Positions 34,292-43,167 are shown, counted from the stretch's first letter. The stretch: 50,624 nt of DNA from RGIG1959 sp045637645 (GCA_045637645.1 JAZTZV010000018.1:1-50624); one strand, 5' to 3'. The notes: generated by a model from the sequence alone, not told the origin. Program-made: numbers and translations.

Positions 34292-35668
34292 TTATTCGTT
34301 GTTGATCTCGCTTTCGCTGCGGATCTTTTTGATCCATTTGCCGCTTTGCAAGCGGTAGACACACCACACCGCTTTGATCACCTGATCAAACTTCAGTGCA
34401 AAGTAGATCCAAAACGCGGGCAGATGAAGCACCAAGCCCGCCACGATGCCGAGCGGAATGGACGCCACCCACAAAAACACGTTGTCGGTGAGCATCAGCA
34501 TTTTGGTGTCGCCGCCGCCGCGAAGCACACCCTTAGTCATGATGCTGTTGGTCGCTTGGAACAGCATGATGATGCTGATCGACCACATCAACTCACGCGT
34601 GATCGCCTGCGTTTCCGCCGACAGATCATACGCCGCGATCATCGGTTCGCTGATTGCCAAAATGACAGCGGCGGTGACCAAACCGAACACCATACCGACG
34701 CCCAAGAACGCATAACCCTGTCGATGGGCTTTCTCGCGGTCGCCCTCACCGAGCGTGTAACCCGTCACGATCGCGCCCGCTTGCGAGAAGCCTTGCGTCA
34801 TGACCGAGCTGAGTTGTTGCGTCACCGCCGTCACGGCGTTTGCCGCGACAAAACTTTCGCCCAGTCGACCGATGACCATCGCGACCGAGTTGTTGCCGAG
34901 TGCCAAGATGCCGTCGCTGATGAGCACGGGGATACTGACGCGGAAATATTCCTTCCACAAAGCACCGATCGGGCGGAACAGATCGCGCACGCGAAATCCG
35001 ATCGCGCGATCTTTAAAAAAGAGATACCCGCAAATCATCGAAAACTCAAACACGCGCGCAATCAACGTGCCGAGTGCCGCGCCCGCAACGCCCATTTTCG
35101 GCGCGCCGAACTTGCCGAAAATGAACAAATAGTTCGCGCCGACATTGATGAAAAATGCGGCGATGGACGTATAAAGCGGGAGCTTGACCTGCCCGACGTT
35201 GCGAAGCACGATGGTACACGTCAGTGATAGTCCCAAAAACACATAACTCGCGACCGACCACCGCAAATACTCTTCGCCGAGCGGCAGAATCGCCGTGTCG
35301 TCGGTGTAAATATACATGATCCAATTCGGCACGATCGCCGTTGCCAAGCTGAACAGCGCCGCCATCCCGACGCACAGTCGCAACATGATCGACACCGTCT
35401 TTTTCAGCGACGGGATATCCTGCATGCCGTAATAGCGCGACACAAGCACCGACGCGCCCATACCGATGCCCATACAGAAAATGTGGAAAATCGTGATAAA
35501 CTGGTTGGCAAGCGACACAGCCGACAACTCGGTTTCGCCCACAGCACCGATCATGAGCGTATCCATCATGTTGACGCCGCTCGTGATCAAACCTTGAAGC
35601 GCGATCGGGATCGCGATCGTGGCAACACGTTTATAAAATTGTGCATCCTTTATAAACAGCGGTGGCAT
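34292..35668 (-). CDS. MATE family efflux transporter
   Basis: A protein of 458 residues with about twelve hydrophobic helices in two similar halves. The N-terminal sequence (ALQGLITSGVNMMDTLMIGAVGETELSAVSLA) is typical of MATE exporters that use Na+ or H+ gradients to expel cationic drugs or metabolites. The substrate is not predictable. The ATG at 35668 follows AAGGAGA. It begins 16 nt after the deformylase-like gene and may share its transcript. Confidence 0.93.
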   Translation of the reverse strand: MPPLFIKDAQFYKRVATIAIPIALQGLITSGVNMMDTLMIGAVGETELSAVSLANQFITIFHIFCMGIGMGASVLVSRYYGMQDIPSLKKTVSIMLRLCVGMAALFSLATAIVPNWIMYIYTDDTAILPLGEEYLRWSVASYVFLGLSLTCTIVLRNVGQVKLPLYTSIAAFFINVGANYLFIFGKFGAPKMGVAGAALGTLIARVFEFSMICGYLFFKDRAIGFRVRDLFRPIGALWKEYFRVSIPVLISDGILALGNNSVAMVIGRLGESFVAANAVTAVTQQLSSVMTQGFSQAGAIVTGYTLGEGDREKAHRQGYAFLGVGMVFGLVTAAVILAISEPMIAAYDLSAETQAITRELMWSISIIMLFQATNSIMTKGVLRGGGDTKMLMLTDNVFLWVASIPLGIVAGLVLHLPAFWIYFALKFDQVIKAVWCVYRLQSGKWIKKIRSESEINNE

Positions 35669-35684
35669 CGCAGTTACATCTCCT

Positions 35685-36098
35685 TCAAATCAAAATACCG
35701 TTGCAATGATCGATCTCGTGTTGGATGATCTGCGCGGTATAATCGGTAAAGGTTTTAATGCGCATTTGCATCGACGGCGTTTGATACTGCACCTTAATGC
35801 GGCGATAACGCTTGGTCTTGCGCGGATCACCGAGCAACGACAGGCATCCTTCCTCCGTCTCATAGGAATCCGTTGCTTTCAAGATCACGGGATTGAGCAT
35901 CACCGTGTACGCGCCGTTATCCCAAAACGCAATGATGCGGCGAGTGACGCCGATCATATTCGCCGCCATGCCGACGCAGGTGTCTTTATGTGCTTGAAGC
36001 GTATCGAGCAGATCGCGCACCGTTTGGCTGTCCGCTTCGGTGGCTTTTTCACTGCTTCTGGCGAGAAACAGCGGATCGTGTACAAGCGTCTTAACCAT
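35685..36098 (-). CDS. peptide deformylase-like protein (diverged, short)
   Basis: A protein of 137 residues. Deformylase motif 2 (EEGCLSLLG, Cys85) and motif 3 (QHEIDH, His127 and His131) are intact, so metal binding is expected. Motif 1, normally GxGxAAxQ, reads VGMAANM, with Met48 in place of the conserved Gln. The protein is shorter than most housekeeping deformylases. It may be a secondary deformylase, with the main enzyme elsewhere in the genome. The ATG at 36098 follows AAGGAG. It lies 11 nt after a two-helix membrane protein gene. Confidence 0.85.
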   Translation of the reverse strand: MVKTLVHDPLFLARSSEKATEADSQTVRDLLDTLQAHKDTCVGMAANMIGVTRRIIAFWDNGAYTVMLNPVILKATDSYETEEGCLSLLGDPRKTKRYRRIKVQYQTPSMQMRIKTFTDYTAQIIQHEIDHCNGILI

Positions 36099-36109
36099 AA
36101 CCTGTCTCC

Positions 36110-36781
36110 TTATTTCTTTTTCTTCAACAGCGATGGCGGTGCAGGACGCAACGGATTGGTCATCGACATGCCGCCGCGCGAACGCTCTCTTTTGATCTGT
36201 ACGACCGTGATCACGATCAGTGCCGCGGCGCACGCCAGCATGATACCGCCCAGCACCGCATACAAGCCGCCCGTCGTGGTGGCATACGGCTTATAATCCT
36301 CCTGCAAATCGCAAACATACAGAAAATCTTTGATGGAAAACACGGCATCGACATCCCCGTCGGCCAGCGTTTCGGCAAGCGCTCTCCCTTTCGCCGAGTA
36401 ACCCGCGTCCACAAGCTCGTCCGCCAACTGACCGTCCGACAGCACATACGCCGCCGTCGTCATCGGCCCTTTCTCAAGCGCCTCTTGACATGCCTGCGCC
36501 GTCGCCGACGCGGCATCCATGCGCACCGACAAAATCAACGGCGTTTGCTCGTCAACGGTGGTGTGTGCAAGCACGTACACCGTGTCGCCTTTCTCGGCGT
36601 AGACTTCGGTGAACACCAATTCCTCCGCCGCATACAAACGGTTGTCCTTCAATTTCGTGCTGTCCGTCGCAACCATGCTTGCAGGCGGTTGCAACACTTG
36701 CACCGTCATCCACATCGCCGTCACGCCGAGCACGATCAAAAGTGTGGCGCAAAGCCACATTATATAACGTGAAAATTTCAA
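36110..36781 (-). CDS. two-helix membrane protein with extracytoplasmic domain
   Basis: A protein of 223 residues with a helix at about 8-27, an outside domain of about 150 residues (VFTEVYAEKGDTVYVLAHTTV...), a second helix at about 178-200 and a short basic tail ending PSLLKKKK. No family recognised. The start is a TTG at 36781 with GGAGGG 7 nt upstream; the first ATG in frame (36760) has no ribosome site and would cut into the first helix. A promoter lies just upstream, and the gene leads a probable operon with the deformylase-like and MATE genes. Confidence 0.75.
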   Translation of the reverse strand: MKFSRYIMWLCATLLIVLGVTAMWMTVQVLQPPASMVATDSTKLKDNRLYAAEELVFTEVYAEKGDTVYVLAHTTVDEQTPLILSVRMDAASATAQACQEALEKGPMTTAAYVLSDGQLADELVDAGYSAKGRALAETLADGDVDAVFSIKDFLYVCDLQEDYKPYATTTGGLYAVLGGIMLACAAALIVITVVQIKRERSRGGMSMTNPLRPAPPSLLKKKK

Positions 36782-36812
36782 TCGGAATCCCTCCGCCTTA
36801 TGGAATAGTACC

Positions 36813-36841
36813 AGTATAGCACACTCCCATCCATTCGACAA
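36813..36841 (-). promoter_or_regulatory. promoter of the membrane protein-deformylase-MATE operon
   Basis: TTGTCG (36836-36841) and TATACT (36813-36818), 17-nt spacer. Confidence 0.7.
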
Positions 36842-36857
36842 CCCAAAAAACAAAAAG

Positions 36858-36884
36858 CGGCAGAGAGCCAAACGCTCCCTGCCG
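36858..36884 (-). terminator. lexA terminator
   Basis: The stem CGGCAG-GAGC with one mismatch and a 5-nt loop, then CTTTTTG on the minus strand, directly after the lexA stop. Confidence 0.85.
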
Positions 36885-36895
36885 TCCTCTTTTTA

Positions 36896-37480
36896 TCAGA
36901 AATAGCGCACCAGCGACACCACGCGACCGAGCACGACCACTTCGTCAACAATGATCGGTTCGAACGCATCGTTCTCGGGTTGCAAACGGATGTAGCCGTT
37001 TTCCATGTAAATGCGTTTGACGGTCGCTTCGTCGCCGAGAAGTGCCACGACGATGTCGCCGTTTTGCGCGACGGGCGTGCGATGCACGATCACAACGTCG
37101 CGATCCAAAATGCCTGCGTTCATCATACTCAAGCCTTGCACGCGAAGCGCAAACAGCTCGCTCGCGGGATAGCCGCCGCCCGAATAAGGCACGTAATCCT
37201 CAATGTTTTCGACGGCGAGGATCGGCAGACCGGCCGTGACCTTACCGATCAGCGGCACGCGCGTCACGTTTTCGCCGGGCAATTTGATGGCGCGGTTGAG
37301 ACCCGATTGACGGGAAATATAGCCTTCTTCTTCAAACATTTTCAAATAGGCGTGCACGGTGGAGGTGGATTTGATGCCCGCCGCGGCACAAATTTCGCGC
37401 ACCGTGGGCGGCAACCCCTCCTGCGCGCGCTCGCGCAAAAAGTTCAATACCTTCTGTTGTTTCTCGCTGAGTGATTTCAA
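36896..37480 (-). CDS. lexA: LexA SOS repressor
   Basis: A protein of 194 residues. The N-terminal winged helix covers about 1-65 (LPPTVREICAAAGIKSTSTV). The self-cleavage site is A83-G84 in VTAGLP, with catalytic Ser118 (GLSMMNAG) and Lys155 (DEATVKRIY), so it should autocleave when RecA filaments form. The ATG follows an AAAGGGGGA site. It is transcribed divergently from the SpoIIQ-like gene. Two candidate LexA boxes lie in the shared upstream region, as expected for autorepression. Confidence 0.96.
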   Translation of the reverse strand: MKSLSEKQQKVLNFLRERAQEGLPPTVREICAAAGIKSTSTVHAYLKMFEEEGYISRQSGLNRAIKLPGENVTRVPLIGKVTAGLPILAVENIEDYVPYSGGGYPASELFALRVQGLSMMNAGILDRDVVIVHRTPVAQNGDIVVALLGDEATVKRIYMENGYIRLQPENDAFEPIIVDEVVVLGRVVSLVRYF

Positions 37481-37514
37481 GCGAAGTCCCCCTTTTTCAA
37501 ATTTTGAGAAGAAA

Positions 37515-37528
37515 AAACCGTTTGTTCG
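37515..37528 (-). promoter_or_regulatory. candidate LexA box in the lexA leader
   Basis: Minus-strand CGAACAAACGGTTT matches 12 of 14 positions of the B. subtilis-type consensus CGAACRNRYGTTYG. It lies between the promoter and the lexA ATG. Confidence 0.5.
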
Positions 37529-37573
37529 GTGGAAAAATCAGGTAAAACCGGAAATTTTCCTTATTTCAAGGCT

Positions 37574-37602
37574 ATTATAACACAGCTTTTTTAAAAATGC
37601 AA
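37574..37602 (-). promoter_or_regulatory. lexA promoter
   Basis: TTGCAT (37597-37602) and TATAAT (37574-37579), 17-nt spacer. Confidence 0.8.
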
Positions 37603-37614
37603 ACATTTGTTTGC
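37599..37614. promoter_or_regulatory. palindrome over the lexA -35 box, candidate LexA site
   Basis: The perfect 16-bp palindrome GCAAACATTTGTTTGC overlaps the lexA -35 element. The inner 14 bp match the LexA consensus at 12 positions. It could also affect the divergent SpoIIQ-like gene. Confidence 0.55.
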
Positions 37615-37704
37615 TTTTTCTTAAAAAATTTTTCTTTGCATAAACGGGGGGCTTTTTTCGCATACTCGATACAGAATCTGCATAGAATCAAAGGAGGCAA
37701 CGCC

Positions 37705-38397
37705 ATGTCACGCAAACACGACATGATGATCGAAAACAACGAAACGTATCCGAAAAACACAAACAAAGCATCCAAAGGATTTTTTGCGGTGTTGATGCTG
37801 TGCTTGATCGCCGTCGGCGGTGTGGCGGCGACGACCTTCTCAAGCTCTTTCAACGACACGCCCGCCTTCGAGGAGACGACCGTCACCACGACCGTCACCA
37901 CCACTTCGGTCGCGCCTGTCGCCGTTTCCCCCGCCACCACGACCACCGTGTCAACAACCGCCGCGACAACGACAACGGCGCCCGCCGAATTGTTTGTGTT
38001 GCCGTTGAGCAATAAGGTTCTCACCTCGTTCAGCACGCAACCGATCTATAACGAAACGCTGGATTCTTACCGCGCACACACAGCAACCGATTTTGACGGC
38101 GAAGAAGGGCAAGCGGTGCGTCCGTTCGCGAACGGCACCGTCACCGTCGTGGAAGATGATCCGCTGTGGGGCGGGTGCGTCACCGTTGACCACGGCGAAG
38201 GTGTGATCTCGGTCTATCGTGGGATTGCCCCGAGCGTCGATGTCGGTGATGAGGTCACGACCGACGATCGCCTCGGAACACTCGACGCGGTGCCGTGCGA
38301 ATCCAAACTCGGCCCGCATCTGCATTTGGAACTGTACAAGGACGGCGAAGCCGCCGACGCGGCGGCGCTGTTCGGTGACCGATTGATAACCGCATAA
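37705..38397 (+). CDS. spoIIQ: SpoIIQ-like M23/LytM metallopeptidase
   Basis: A protein of 230 residues with a cytoplasmic N-terminus, one transmembrane helix (about 25-44), a long Thr/Val-rich linker (55-94) and a C-terminal LytM domain. The zinc motifs are both present: HTATD (His125, Asp129) and HLHLEL (His205, His207). B. subtilis SpoIIQ lacks the first His, but clostridial SpoIIQ proteins keep it. SpoIIQ spans the forespore membrane and pairs with SpoIIIAH during engulfment. Size and layout fit this role, though a general cell-wall endopeptidase cannot be excluded. The ATG at 37705 follows AAAGGAGG. Confidence 0.78.
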   Translation: MSRKHDMMIENNETYPKNTNKASKGFFAVLMLCLIAVGGVAATTFSSSFNDTPAFEETTVTTTVTTTSVAPVAVSPATTTTVSTTAATTTTAPAELFVLPLSNKVLTSFSTQPIYNETLDSYRAHTATDFDGEEGQAVRPFANGTVTVVEDDPLWGGCVTVDHGEGVISVYRGIAPSVDVGDEVTTDDRLGTLDAVPCESKLGPHLHLELYKDGEAADAAALFGDRLITA

Positions 38398-38447
38398 CCC
38401 CCTGCCCTCGGAAACGACATTTGTCGGCGGTCAGAAGGGCAACACGG

Positions 38448-38515
38448 ACTGTCGTGTGAAGAACCATCGGTGTTACTTGTCGATGCCGTCTTCACACGGC
38501 AGTTCTGTTTTTCGT
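38448..38515 (+). terminator. terminator after the SpoIIQ-like gene
   Basis: A 15-bp outer stem (38448-38462 with 38489-38503, one G-T pair) and an inner CATCG/CGATG stem, followed by TCTGTTTTTCGTTTTG. Confidence 0.8.
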
Positions 38516-38600
38516 TTTGTGCAAAAGTGTGGACGTTTCTTCCCAACAATCCTCTTTTCTTTTTGAAACAAGTGTGATATACTGAAAAAAGGTGATGAAT

Positions 38601-39407
38601 ATGTCGCATTTTTGCTGTCCCGTTTGCAAAAAGCCGCTTAAAAACGACGAGCGCGCCTTGGCTTGCACAAACGGACACCGTTTCGATAAAGCCCGCTCGG
38701 GATATGTCAATTTGCTCCGCTCGCAACAATCCGCCTTGAAACGTCACGGCGACGACAAGCGCATGCTTCTGGCGCGCCGCGTTTTTTTGGATCGCGGATT
38801 TTATGAGCCGCTTTGCCGCCTGCTGTGCCAAACCGTTGCGCGCGATGTGCGAAGCGGCAAGTTGCTGGATGTCGGTTGCGGCGAAGGGTATTACACCGCC
38901 GCGATCCAAGCAACAAACCCGTCGCTCTCCGTGTGCGGAATCGACATTTCCAAAGACGCGCTCCACATGGCGGCGTCTCGCTCGAAAACGATCGAACTCG
39001 CGGTGGCAAGCGCGTTTTCACTCCCCGTCGCCGACGGCGCACTCGACGCGCTTGTGAGCGTGTTTGCTCCGACCGCCGACGCGGAATTCGCCCGCGTTCT
39101 CAAACGCGGCGGCAAGCTCATTCGCGTCATCCCGACCGAACGGCATCTGTTCGGACTCAAAGCCGCGCTCTACAAAGAGCCGCGCCTCAACAAACCCGAA
39201 CGCGTCGAGATCGACGGCTTTGCCCTTCGTGATCGGCAAGAGCTCGCCGACATCATGACGCTTGAAACCGCCGACGACATCCGCGCGCTGTTCGAAATGA
39301 CACCCTATTTTTATAAAACGGGACAAGCCGATCAAGAACGCTTGCTGTCCCGCGATTCCCTTTGCACCGAAATCGGCTTTGCCGTTTTGTCATACCAAAA
39401 ACTTTAA
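38601..39407 (+). CDS. rlmA: 23S rRNA (guanine-N1)-methyltransferase RlmA-type
   Basis: A protein of 268 residues. The N-terminal zinc finger (CCPVCKKPL...CTNGHRFD) followed by RSGYVNLL is the signature of RlmA proteins, which methylate G745 or G748 in 23S rRNA hairpin 35. The SAM-binding motif LLDVGCGEGYYTAAI and the ATAD-like SVFAPTADAEFARVLKRGG follow. Whether it is RlmA I or II cannot be told. The ATG at 38601 follows AAAGGTG by 6 nt. Confidence 0.9.
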   Translation: MSHFCCPVCKKPLKNDERALACTNGHRFDKARSGYVNLLRSQQSALKRHGDDKRMLLARRVFLDRGFYEPLCRLLCQTVARDVRSGKLLDVGCGEGYYTAAIQATNPSLSVCGIDISKDALHMAASRSKTIELAVASAFSLPVADGALDALVSVFAPTADAEFARVLKRGGKLIRVIPTERHLFGLKAALYKEPRLNKPERVEIDGFALRDRQELADIMTLETADDIRALFEMTPYFYKTGQADQERLLSRDSLCTEIGFAVLSYQKL

Positions 39408-39425
39408 ACAAAGGAAGTGTAGCCC

Positions 39426-40676
39426 ATGAAACAGTTTACCGTTGCCATCATCGGCGTTGGCTCTCGCGGCGGCGAAACCTACGCGATGTATCAAAAGAAG
39501 TTCCCCGAACGCATGAAGATCGTCGCGATCGCCGAACCCCGTGAAGATCACCGCGAGCTTGCCAAAAAACTGTGGGATCTCACCGACGAGCAATGCTACC
39601 TTGACGGCGATTCCCTGCTGGCGCAACCGAAGCTTGCCGACGTCTGCGTCATCGCCACTCCCGATGATCAACACATCGAATACGCCATCAAAGCTCTCGA
39701 TCTCGGCTATCACCTGCTTTTGGAAAAACCCATCTCCCCGAACAAGGACGAGGTCATCGCCCTGCGTGAAAAGGTCAATGAGACGGGTCTGACGGTGGCG
39801 GTTTGCCACGTCCTGCGCTACACCGTGTTTTATTCCGAGCTTCGCCGCGTACTGCAAAGCGGTGCCATCGGCGAGGTCATCAACTTCCAAGCCATCGAGC
39901 AAGTCGGCTACTGGCATCAAGCGCACAGCTTTGTGCGCGGCAACTGGCGCACCGGCACCCCGATGATCCTGCAAAAATGCTGCCACGACATGGACATTTT
40001 GTTGTTCCTTCTGGGCAAGCATTGCGTGCGACTCAGCTCGTTCGGTTATCTGTCGCACTTCCGCGCCGACAAAGCTCCCGAGGGCGCGGCTCTGCGTTGC
40101 ATGGACGGTTGCAAAGCCAAAGAAAACTGCCCCTATGACGCGGAGAAAATTTACATTTCCAATCGCGCGACCGGCATCGCCCACGGCGGCACCTATCCGT
40201 GCGAAGTGCTTGTCACCGAGCCGACGGTTGAGCGCGTGTACGACGCGATCAAAACGGGCCCCTACGGTCGCTGTGTCTATCATTGCGACAACACCTCTGT
40301 CGATCATCAAACGATCAACATGGAATTCGAAGACGGCTTGACGGGTGTGTTCACCATGTCGGGTCTGACCGAATGCCCGCGCCGTCAAATCAAGCTGTGC
40401 GGCACGATGGGTCAAATCGACGCCGATATGGACACCGGTCTCATCACTGTCATTCCCCACGGCAAAGACGCCTACACGATCGATGTGCATGATCTGACCG
40501 ACGACTTTGACGGTCACGGCGGCGGCGACCACCTCATGATGAGCGGTTTGTTCGATGCGATCGAAGGCATCGACAAAGACCTCAAGACCGACATCAACCT
40601 GTCTGTCGAAAGCCATTTGATGGCGTTCGCGGCGGAAGAATCGCGCCTGAACGGCGGCAAGGTCATCGAGTTATGA
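39426..40676 (+). CDS. Gfo/Idh/MocA family oxidoreductase
   Basis: A protein of 416 residues. The N-terminal Rossmann fold begins FTVAIIGVGSRGGETYA, the catalytic EKP motif is present (LLLEKPIS), and the substrate domain has VCHVLRYTVFYSEL and a His-containing CCHDMDIL. A Cys-rich insert, ALRCMDGCKAKENCPYDAEKIY, is typical of one Gfo/Idh subgroup acting on inositols or modified sugars. The substrate is unknown. The ATG follows AAAGGAAG, 18 nt after rlmA. It overlaps the next gene by 4 nt (ATGA), so the two act together. Confidence 0.9.
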   Translation: MKQFTVAIIGVGSRGGETYAMYQKKFPERMKIVAIAEPREDHRELAKKLWDLTDEQCYLDGDSLLAQPKLADVCVIATPDDQHIEYAIKALDLGYHLLLEKPISPNKDEVIALREKVNETGLTVAVCHVLRYTVFYSELRRVLQSGAIGEVINFQAIEQVGYWHQAHSFVRGNWRTGTPMILQKCCHDMDILLFLLGKHCVRLSSFGYLSHFRADKAPEGAALRCMDGCKAKENCPYDAEKIYISNRATGIAHGGTYPCEVLVTEPTVERVYDAIKTGPYGRCVYHCDNTSVDHQTINMEFEDGLTGVFTMSGLTECPRRQIKLCGTMGQIDADMDTGLITVIPHGKDAYTIDVHDLTDDFDGHGGGDHLMMSGLFDAIEGIDKDLKTDINLSVESHLMAFAAEESRLNGGKVIEL

Positions 40677-41602
40677 GCAAATTTTCGGTAAGCGTGTTTA
40701 CCGAATCCTGCAAAGGCCTGCCGACGGAGCAGGCCTTTGCCCTTTTCAAGGATCTCGGTATCACACAAGTGGAACTCGGTGCGGGCGGCGATGTCGACAC
40801 CGCACACCTGAATCCCGCGGCACTTCTTCGCCCGGGCGCGGCAATGGGCAATTTCCGCGAATTGCTCGCCGCACACGACTTGAGCGTCAGCGCGCTTGTC
40901 CTCGCGACCAATCCGCTCCACCCCGACAAAGCGATTGCCGCCGCGGCGCATCAAACGTTTTTGGATACCTGCCGCCTCGCGTCGGCGCTCGGCACAGACA
41001 CGATCGTGTTGTATTCGGGTTGCCCAGGTGATTGCGCCTCGTCCAAACACCCGAATTTTATCAGTTCGCTGTGGCGCGACGAAGATCGCGCGGTGCTCGG
41101 CTGGCAATGGGATCGCGTGCTGATTCCTTACTGGAAATCCGCCGCCGCGATTGCCGCGTCCTACGGCATCCGCCGTTTGGCGTTCGACATGCGCATCGGC
41201 AACATGATCCACAATCCTCACACGCTCTTGCGATTCCGCGAGGAAGTGGGAAGTACCGTCGGTGCCGCGATCGATCCCGCACATTTGATCGCGCAAGGCA
41301 TCGACCCCGCCGCGTCCGTTCAAGCACTCGGCAACGCCGTGTTTCATGTGCGTGCGAGCGATCTGCTTCTCGACCACGACCGACGCGCCGTCGGCGGCGT
41401 GCTGGAAACCGATCCCGAACAGTCGCCGTTCCTTTGCCGCGCCGTCGGCAACGGTCACGACGCAGAGTATTGGAAAACCGTTGTCCGCACTCTGCAAGGA
41501 GTCGGCTATGATCGCTGTGTCTCGGTGCGATACGAGGACGATCTCGTTCCCGCCGAGAACGGCTTGTCTCTCGCCGTGAAAGCGGTAAAGGCTGTTTTAT
41601 AA
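40673..41602 (+). CDS. sugar phosphate isomerase/epimerase-like TIM-barrel protein
   Basis: A protein of 309 residues of the xylose isomerase-like TIM-barrel family that commonly accompanies Gfo/Idh oxidoreductases. The overall pattern is clear: VVRTLQGVGYD near the end, IDPAHLIAQGIDP in the middle. Positions that usually hold metal or catalytic residues are changed: Asp172 where Glu is normal (FDMRIG), Arg227 and Ser229 in HVRASD for the usual HVHAKD, and Arg286 in VRYED for the usual IEHED. It may be a non-enzymatic or altered-specificity partner. Translation is coupled to the oxidoreductase through the ATGA overlap. Confidence 0.82.
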   Translation: MSKFSVSVFTESCKGLPTEQAFALFKDLGITQVELGAGGDVDTAHLNPAALLRPGAAMGNFRELLAAHDLSVSALVLATNPLHPDKAIAAAAHQTFLDTCRLASALGTDTIVLYSGCPGDCASSKHPNFISSLWRDEDRAVLGWQWDRVLIPYWKSAAAIAASYGIRRLAFDMRIGNMIHNPHTLLRFREEVGSTVGAAIDPAHLIAQGIDPAASVQALGNAVFHVRASDLLLDHDRRAVGGVLETDPEQSPFLCRAVGNGHDAEYWKTVVRTLQGVGYDRCVSVRYEDDLVPAENGLSLAVKAVKAVL

Positions 41603-41619
41603 AAAAGGAGGTTTCAATT

Positions 41620-42471
41620 ATGTTCAAAACCATCACCAAAGTACTCACTGTTGCGCTTGCTACGGCGACACTCACATTGATCTTCTCGTCTTGCGGTTGC
41701 AAACACGAATGGATCGACGCGACTTGTACCACTCCCAAAACCTGTTCGCTGTGTCAAGAAATTGAAGGTGAAGCCAACGGACACAACTGGTTAGACGCGA
41801 CATGCACGGCGGCGAAATCCTGCAAAAACTGCGACACCACCGAAGGGGAAGCCCTCGGACACGATTGGCTGGAAGCCACGACCGAAGACCCCATCACCTG
41901 CTCGCGTTGCAAGGTGACCGAAGGCACGCGCCTCATCACCGATCCGCGTTTCACGACCGCCTCCACCAAAGAATTTTACGGCAAATGGCAATGTGAAACG
42001 ATTCTCCCGAGCGAATATTTGGAGGAACTCGGAATCGCCGGCGCGGAGCTTCCCGTAACGGTTCTGCTGGAGTTCACCAACGTGGGCGATATGAAGGTCC
42101 GCATCGAATTCGAAAATGTCAACGATATTCTGAACATTATCGCAGATTACAGTCGCACGCTCATTTACAACGAATTCACCGCGATGGGAATCAGCGAAGA
42201 GCAAGCCGATGAAGCGATGCTCAGTGTGTACGGCATGACAATCGACGAATATATTGATCAAACCCTCGATTCCTTCGATTTAGACTTTGTTTTAGATCAA
42301 TTCAAAACCGACGAAGTGTACTACGTTGGACAAAACGGCATTTACTCCGCCGACAGCTGGTATGGTGAGTTTGAGCCGAGCGAATACACTTTTGAAGGCG
42401 ATACTCTTACAATCGATGAACTCAAAATGATTGAGGACAGCGAGCCTCTCGTTTTCACCAAAGTGAAATAA
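41620..42471 (+). CDS. lipoprotein with three Cys/His-Trp repeats
   Basis: A protein of 283 residues with a signal peptide and lipobox (FSSC at about residues 22-25). Residues 26-105 contain three repeats of the form HxWxxA(T)...CxxC...EG, a motif often seen in secreted clostridial proteins and possibly metal-binding. The rest is an acidic domain (about 120-283) including FYGKWQCETILPSEYLEELG and repeated EFE/DYS strands, resembling small stress-type lipoproteins. No named family. The ATG follows AAAAGGAGG. It is likely in the same transcript as the next lipoprotein gene. Confidence 0.75.
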   Translation: MFKTITKVLTVALATATLTLIFSSCGCKHEWIDATCTTPKTCSLCQEIEGEANGHNWLDATCTAAKSCKNCDTTEGEALGHDWLEATTEDPITCSRCKVTEGTRLITDPRFTTASTKEFYGKWQCETILPSEYLEELGIAGAELPVTVLLEFTNVGDMKVRIEFENVNDILNIIADYSRTLIYNEFTAMGISEEQADEAMLSVYGMTIDEYIDQTLDSFDLDFVLDQFKTDEVYYVGQNGIYSADSWYGEFEPSEYTFEGDTLTIDELKMIEDSEPLVFTKVK

Positions 42472-42486
42472 AAGGAGGCTGTTTAC

Positions 42487-43119
42487 GTGAAACTCATCCG
42501 TGTATGCTTATGTCTCATGTCAGTAATCAGCGTTATGCTGTGTTCGGCTTGCTCAAGCAATCAAACGGACAACACCGAGCTGATTGACCGCGGCACTGAG
42601 CTTGTGAAGCTCATGCAAGAACTGGCGCAAAGCGACTATGTCAACCAAACGACGACCTCTTCCGATTTGTTGTCGCAGTTCGACCCGATCATAAACGGCA
42701 ACTACAACACCCCTCTTGCGGTATATCGCATCCGCGTCGGAGAAGAATTTTGGTCGATCGTACTCGGCGAAACAGACTTTGACAAGATGTCCGCCGATCT
42801 GCAAGACGCCATGCACAACAAAATGTTTGCTTCTGTTGCGTCCGTTGTGAACAGCCGTATGGGTTCAAACGCCATTGCCGCCGCGGCGCTTTGCACGGCA
42901 CAGGACATTTTTACGGACCCCACGATCGACGAAACCACATTGTGTCTTTTCGTTTACGAAAACGTCCCTGCGGCAATGATTTGCTTTACGGTGGGCGACG
43001 ACCACGCGGTGGTTGCGAACGGCACGTTTATTTTCGACGACAAGCTTCAAACCACCGACATCGCCACGATCGAATCGCAACTGCTGTACGCCGACGCACA
43101 AGTCGAAAAAATCCAATAA
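42487..43119 (+). CDS. lipoprotein of unknown function
   Basis: A protein of 210 residues with a signal peptide and lipobox (LCSAC). A Thr/Ser-rich linker (about 50-60) leads into an alpha/beta domain with AVYRIRVGEEFWSIVLGE and a helical NAIAAAALCTAQDIF segment. No family recognised. The start is a GTG at 42487 with AAAGGAGG about 9 nt upstream and no suitable ATG. It follows the previous lipoprotein gene by 15 nt and ends before a strong terminator. Confidence 0.75.
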   Translation: MKLIRVCLCLMSVISVMLCSACSSNQTDNTELIDRGTELVKLMQELAQSDYVNQTTTSSDLLSQFDPIINGNYNTPLAVYRIRVGEEFWSIVLGETDFDKMSADLQDAMHNKMFASVASVVNSRMGSNAIAAAALCTAQDIFTDPTIDETTLCLFVYENVPAAMICFTVGDDHAVVANGTFIFDDKLQTTDIATIESQLLYADAQVEKIQ

Positions 43120-43123
43120 TTCA

Positions 43124-43154
43124 AAATCCCCCGCTGTGGTACAGCGGGGGATTT
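43124..43154. terminator. bidirectional terminator
   Basis: A perfect 14-bp stem (43124-43137 with 43141-43154) and a 3-nt loop between the converging lipoprotein and spore protein genes. Confidence 0.9.
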
Positions 43155-43167
43155 TCGTGTTTCGAAC

